Origin: Dyadobacter sp. CY261
GTDB lineage: Bacteria; Bacteroidota; Bacteroidia; Cytophagales; Spirosomataceae
Direction: 5' to 3'
Length of the DNA stretch: 32,820 nucleotides
NCBI RefSeq assembly: GCF_021440085.1
Contig: NZ_JAKCPW010000029.1
Location: forward strand, 1 to 32,820
Shown: piece by piece, positions 32,525 through 32,820 of the stretch
Layout: each line of letters begins with the position of its first letter
How positions within the stretch are numbered: position 1 is the first letter of the stretch
Program-made: the position numbers and the translations under genes
Notes under the pieces: generated by a model
What the model was told of the DNA's origin: nothing
Databases searched by the model: none
Seen by the model: only the letters and a program-made list of their open reading frames with translations

Positions 32525-32820
32525 TAAAATAATTTTCCTTCATTAAAATTCAACCCATCAATTCCAGCGTCCTCGACTCTCTTTGCCAGTTTTTTGAGAG
32601 ATATATCGGTCACTGGTCTCAAAAAACGCTCCATTCATGATTCTGCGTGTCGTAAGTGAGCGTCAGGATTGCTGTGAGTCAAATTTCGGACGTTTAGTGA
32701 AATGACCACATTAAATGTCTTTTGCCTGTAAAGCAGATTTATTTTAGATTTCGGACGGCAATCACGACACAGGTATATGAGCACTTGGGGAACAGGAATA
32801 TCATCTAATGACACTTACGC
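32525..32820. other. Intergenic end of window with hairpin and repeated motif
   Basis: TTTTTTGAGA (32590-32599) and TCTCAAAAAA (32617-32626) are perfect 10-bp arms; a rival pairing uses CCAGT/ACTGG. It may end transcription of the receptor gene. ATTTCGGACG occurs at 32683-32692 and again at 32748-32757, the first inside CAAATTTCGGACGTTTAGTGA, and both may belong to the promoter of a gene outside the window. No gene was found in these 296 bases. Confidence 0.45.

Noticed and set aside
1..32820. CRISPR arrays, tRNA and rRNA genes
   Set aside because: No regularly spaced repeats, cloverleaf-like segments or rRNA-like stretches were seen on either strand.

Overview
The window reads as chromosomal DNA of a Bacteroidota bacterium, most likely a Cytophagales member of the Dyadobacter/Spirosoma kind (inference from gene families, not from a database search). 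The reasons are promoters of the TTTG / TAnnTTTG type rather than E. coli -35/-10 boxes, a carboxypeptidase-regulatory-like plus outer-membrane beta-barrel receptor, an S41 peptidase, a TPR histidine kinase with an HHR box, many AraC regulators and a DUF2975/XRE pair. No rRNA, tRNA or CRISPR array was seen.

Region 1 (1-1.6 kb) is decayed: the tail of an IS1182-like transposase, then a WYL-domain (YafY-type) regulator broken by a lost start, a stop and two frameshifts. Region 2 (1.7-5 kb, minus strand) holds a secreted S41-type protein that looks like two fused copies, the first without catalytic residues, and an AraC regulator.

Region 3 (5.2-17.1 kb) is the core. It is a dense set of small redox enzymes and their regulators: AraC, zinc-free quinone oxidoreductase, pirin, NmrA-like protein, SDR, Old Yellow Enzyme, SDR, a second Old Yellow Enzyme on the other strand, cupin, MarR-GNAT fusion, DUF2000, a second pirin, an HxlR regulator with one amber codon, and a SRPBCC protein. 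These families commonly handle quinones, enals and other electrophiles. Three promoters in this block carry the same upstream element at the same distance from the -7 box (two exact 24-bp copies and one diverged), which suggests one regulon. MarR and HxlR each sit behind their own palindromic operators.

Region 4 (17.1-24.4 kb) is regulatory: a REC-AAA-Fis sigma-54 activator, an alpha/beta hydrolase behind a 20-bp palindrome, a TPR histidine kinase without an adjacent partner, a 43-aa ORF that overlaps the start of a third AraC gene, and an unknown 116-aa protein. Region 5 (24.4-26.9 kb) has a secreted metallophosphoesterase/kinase-like gene with an in-frame TGA and an apparently missing C-terminal half, followed by about 0.4 kb without genes. 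Region 6 (26.96-28.87 kb) is a tight operon of DUF2975 membrane protein, YozG-like XRE regulator and a serine-hydrolase lipoprotein, behind two palindromes. Region 7 (29-32.8 kb) has a small lipoprotein, 0.7 kb of non-coding or decayed DNA and a TonB-receptor-like outer-membrane protein.

Four loci carry gene remnants or nonsense mutations (WYL, HxlR, metallophosphoesterase, an SDR start), so the segment appears to be gaining and losing accessory genes. No wholly new multi-gene system is evident. The most interesting signals are the shared promoter element in region 3, the overlapping small ORF before the AraC gene, and a motif (TTTCGGACGTTT-like) scattered through the window's intergenic DNA.
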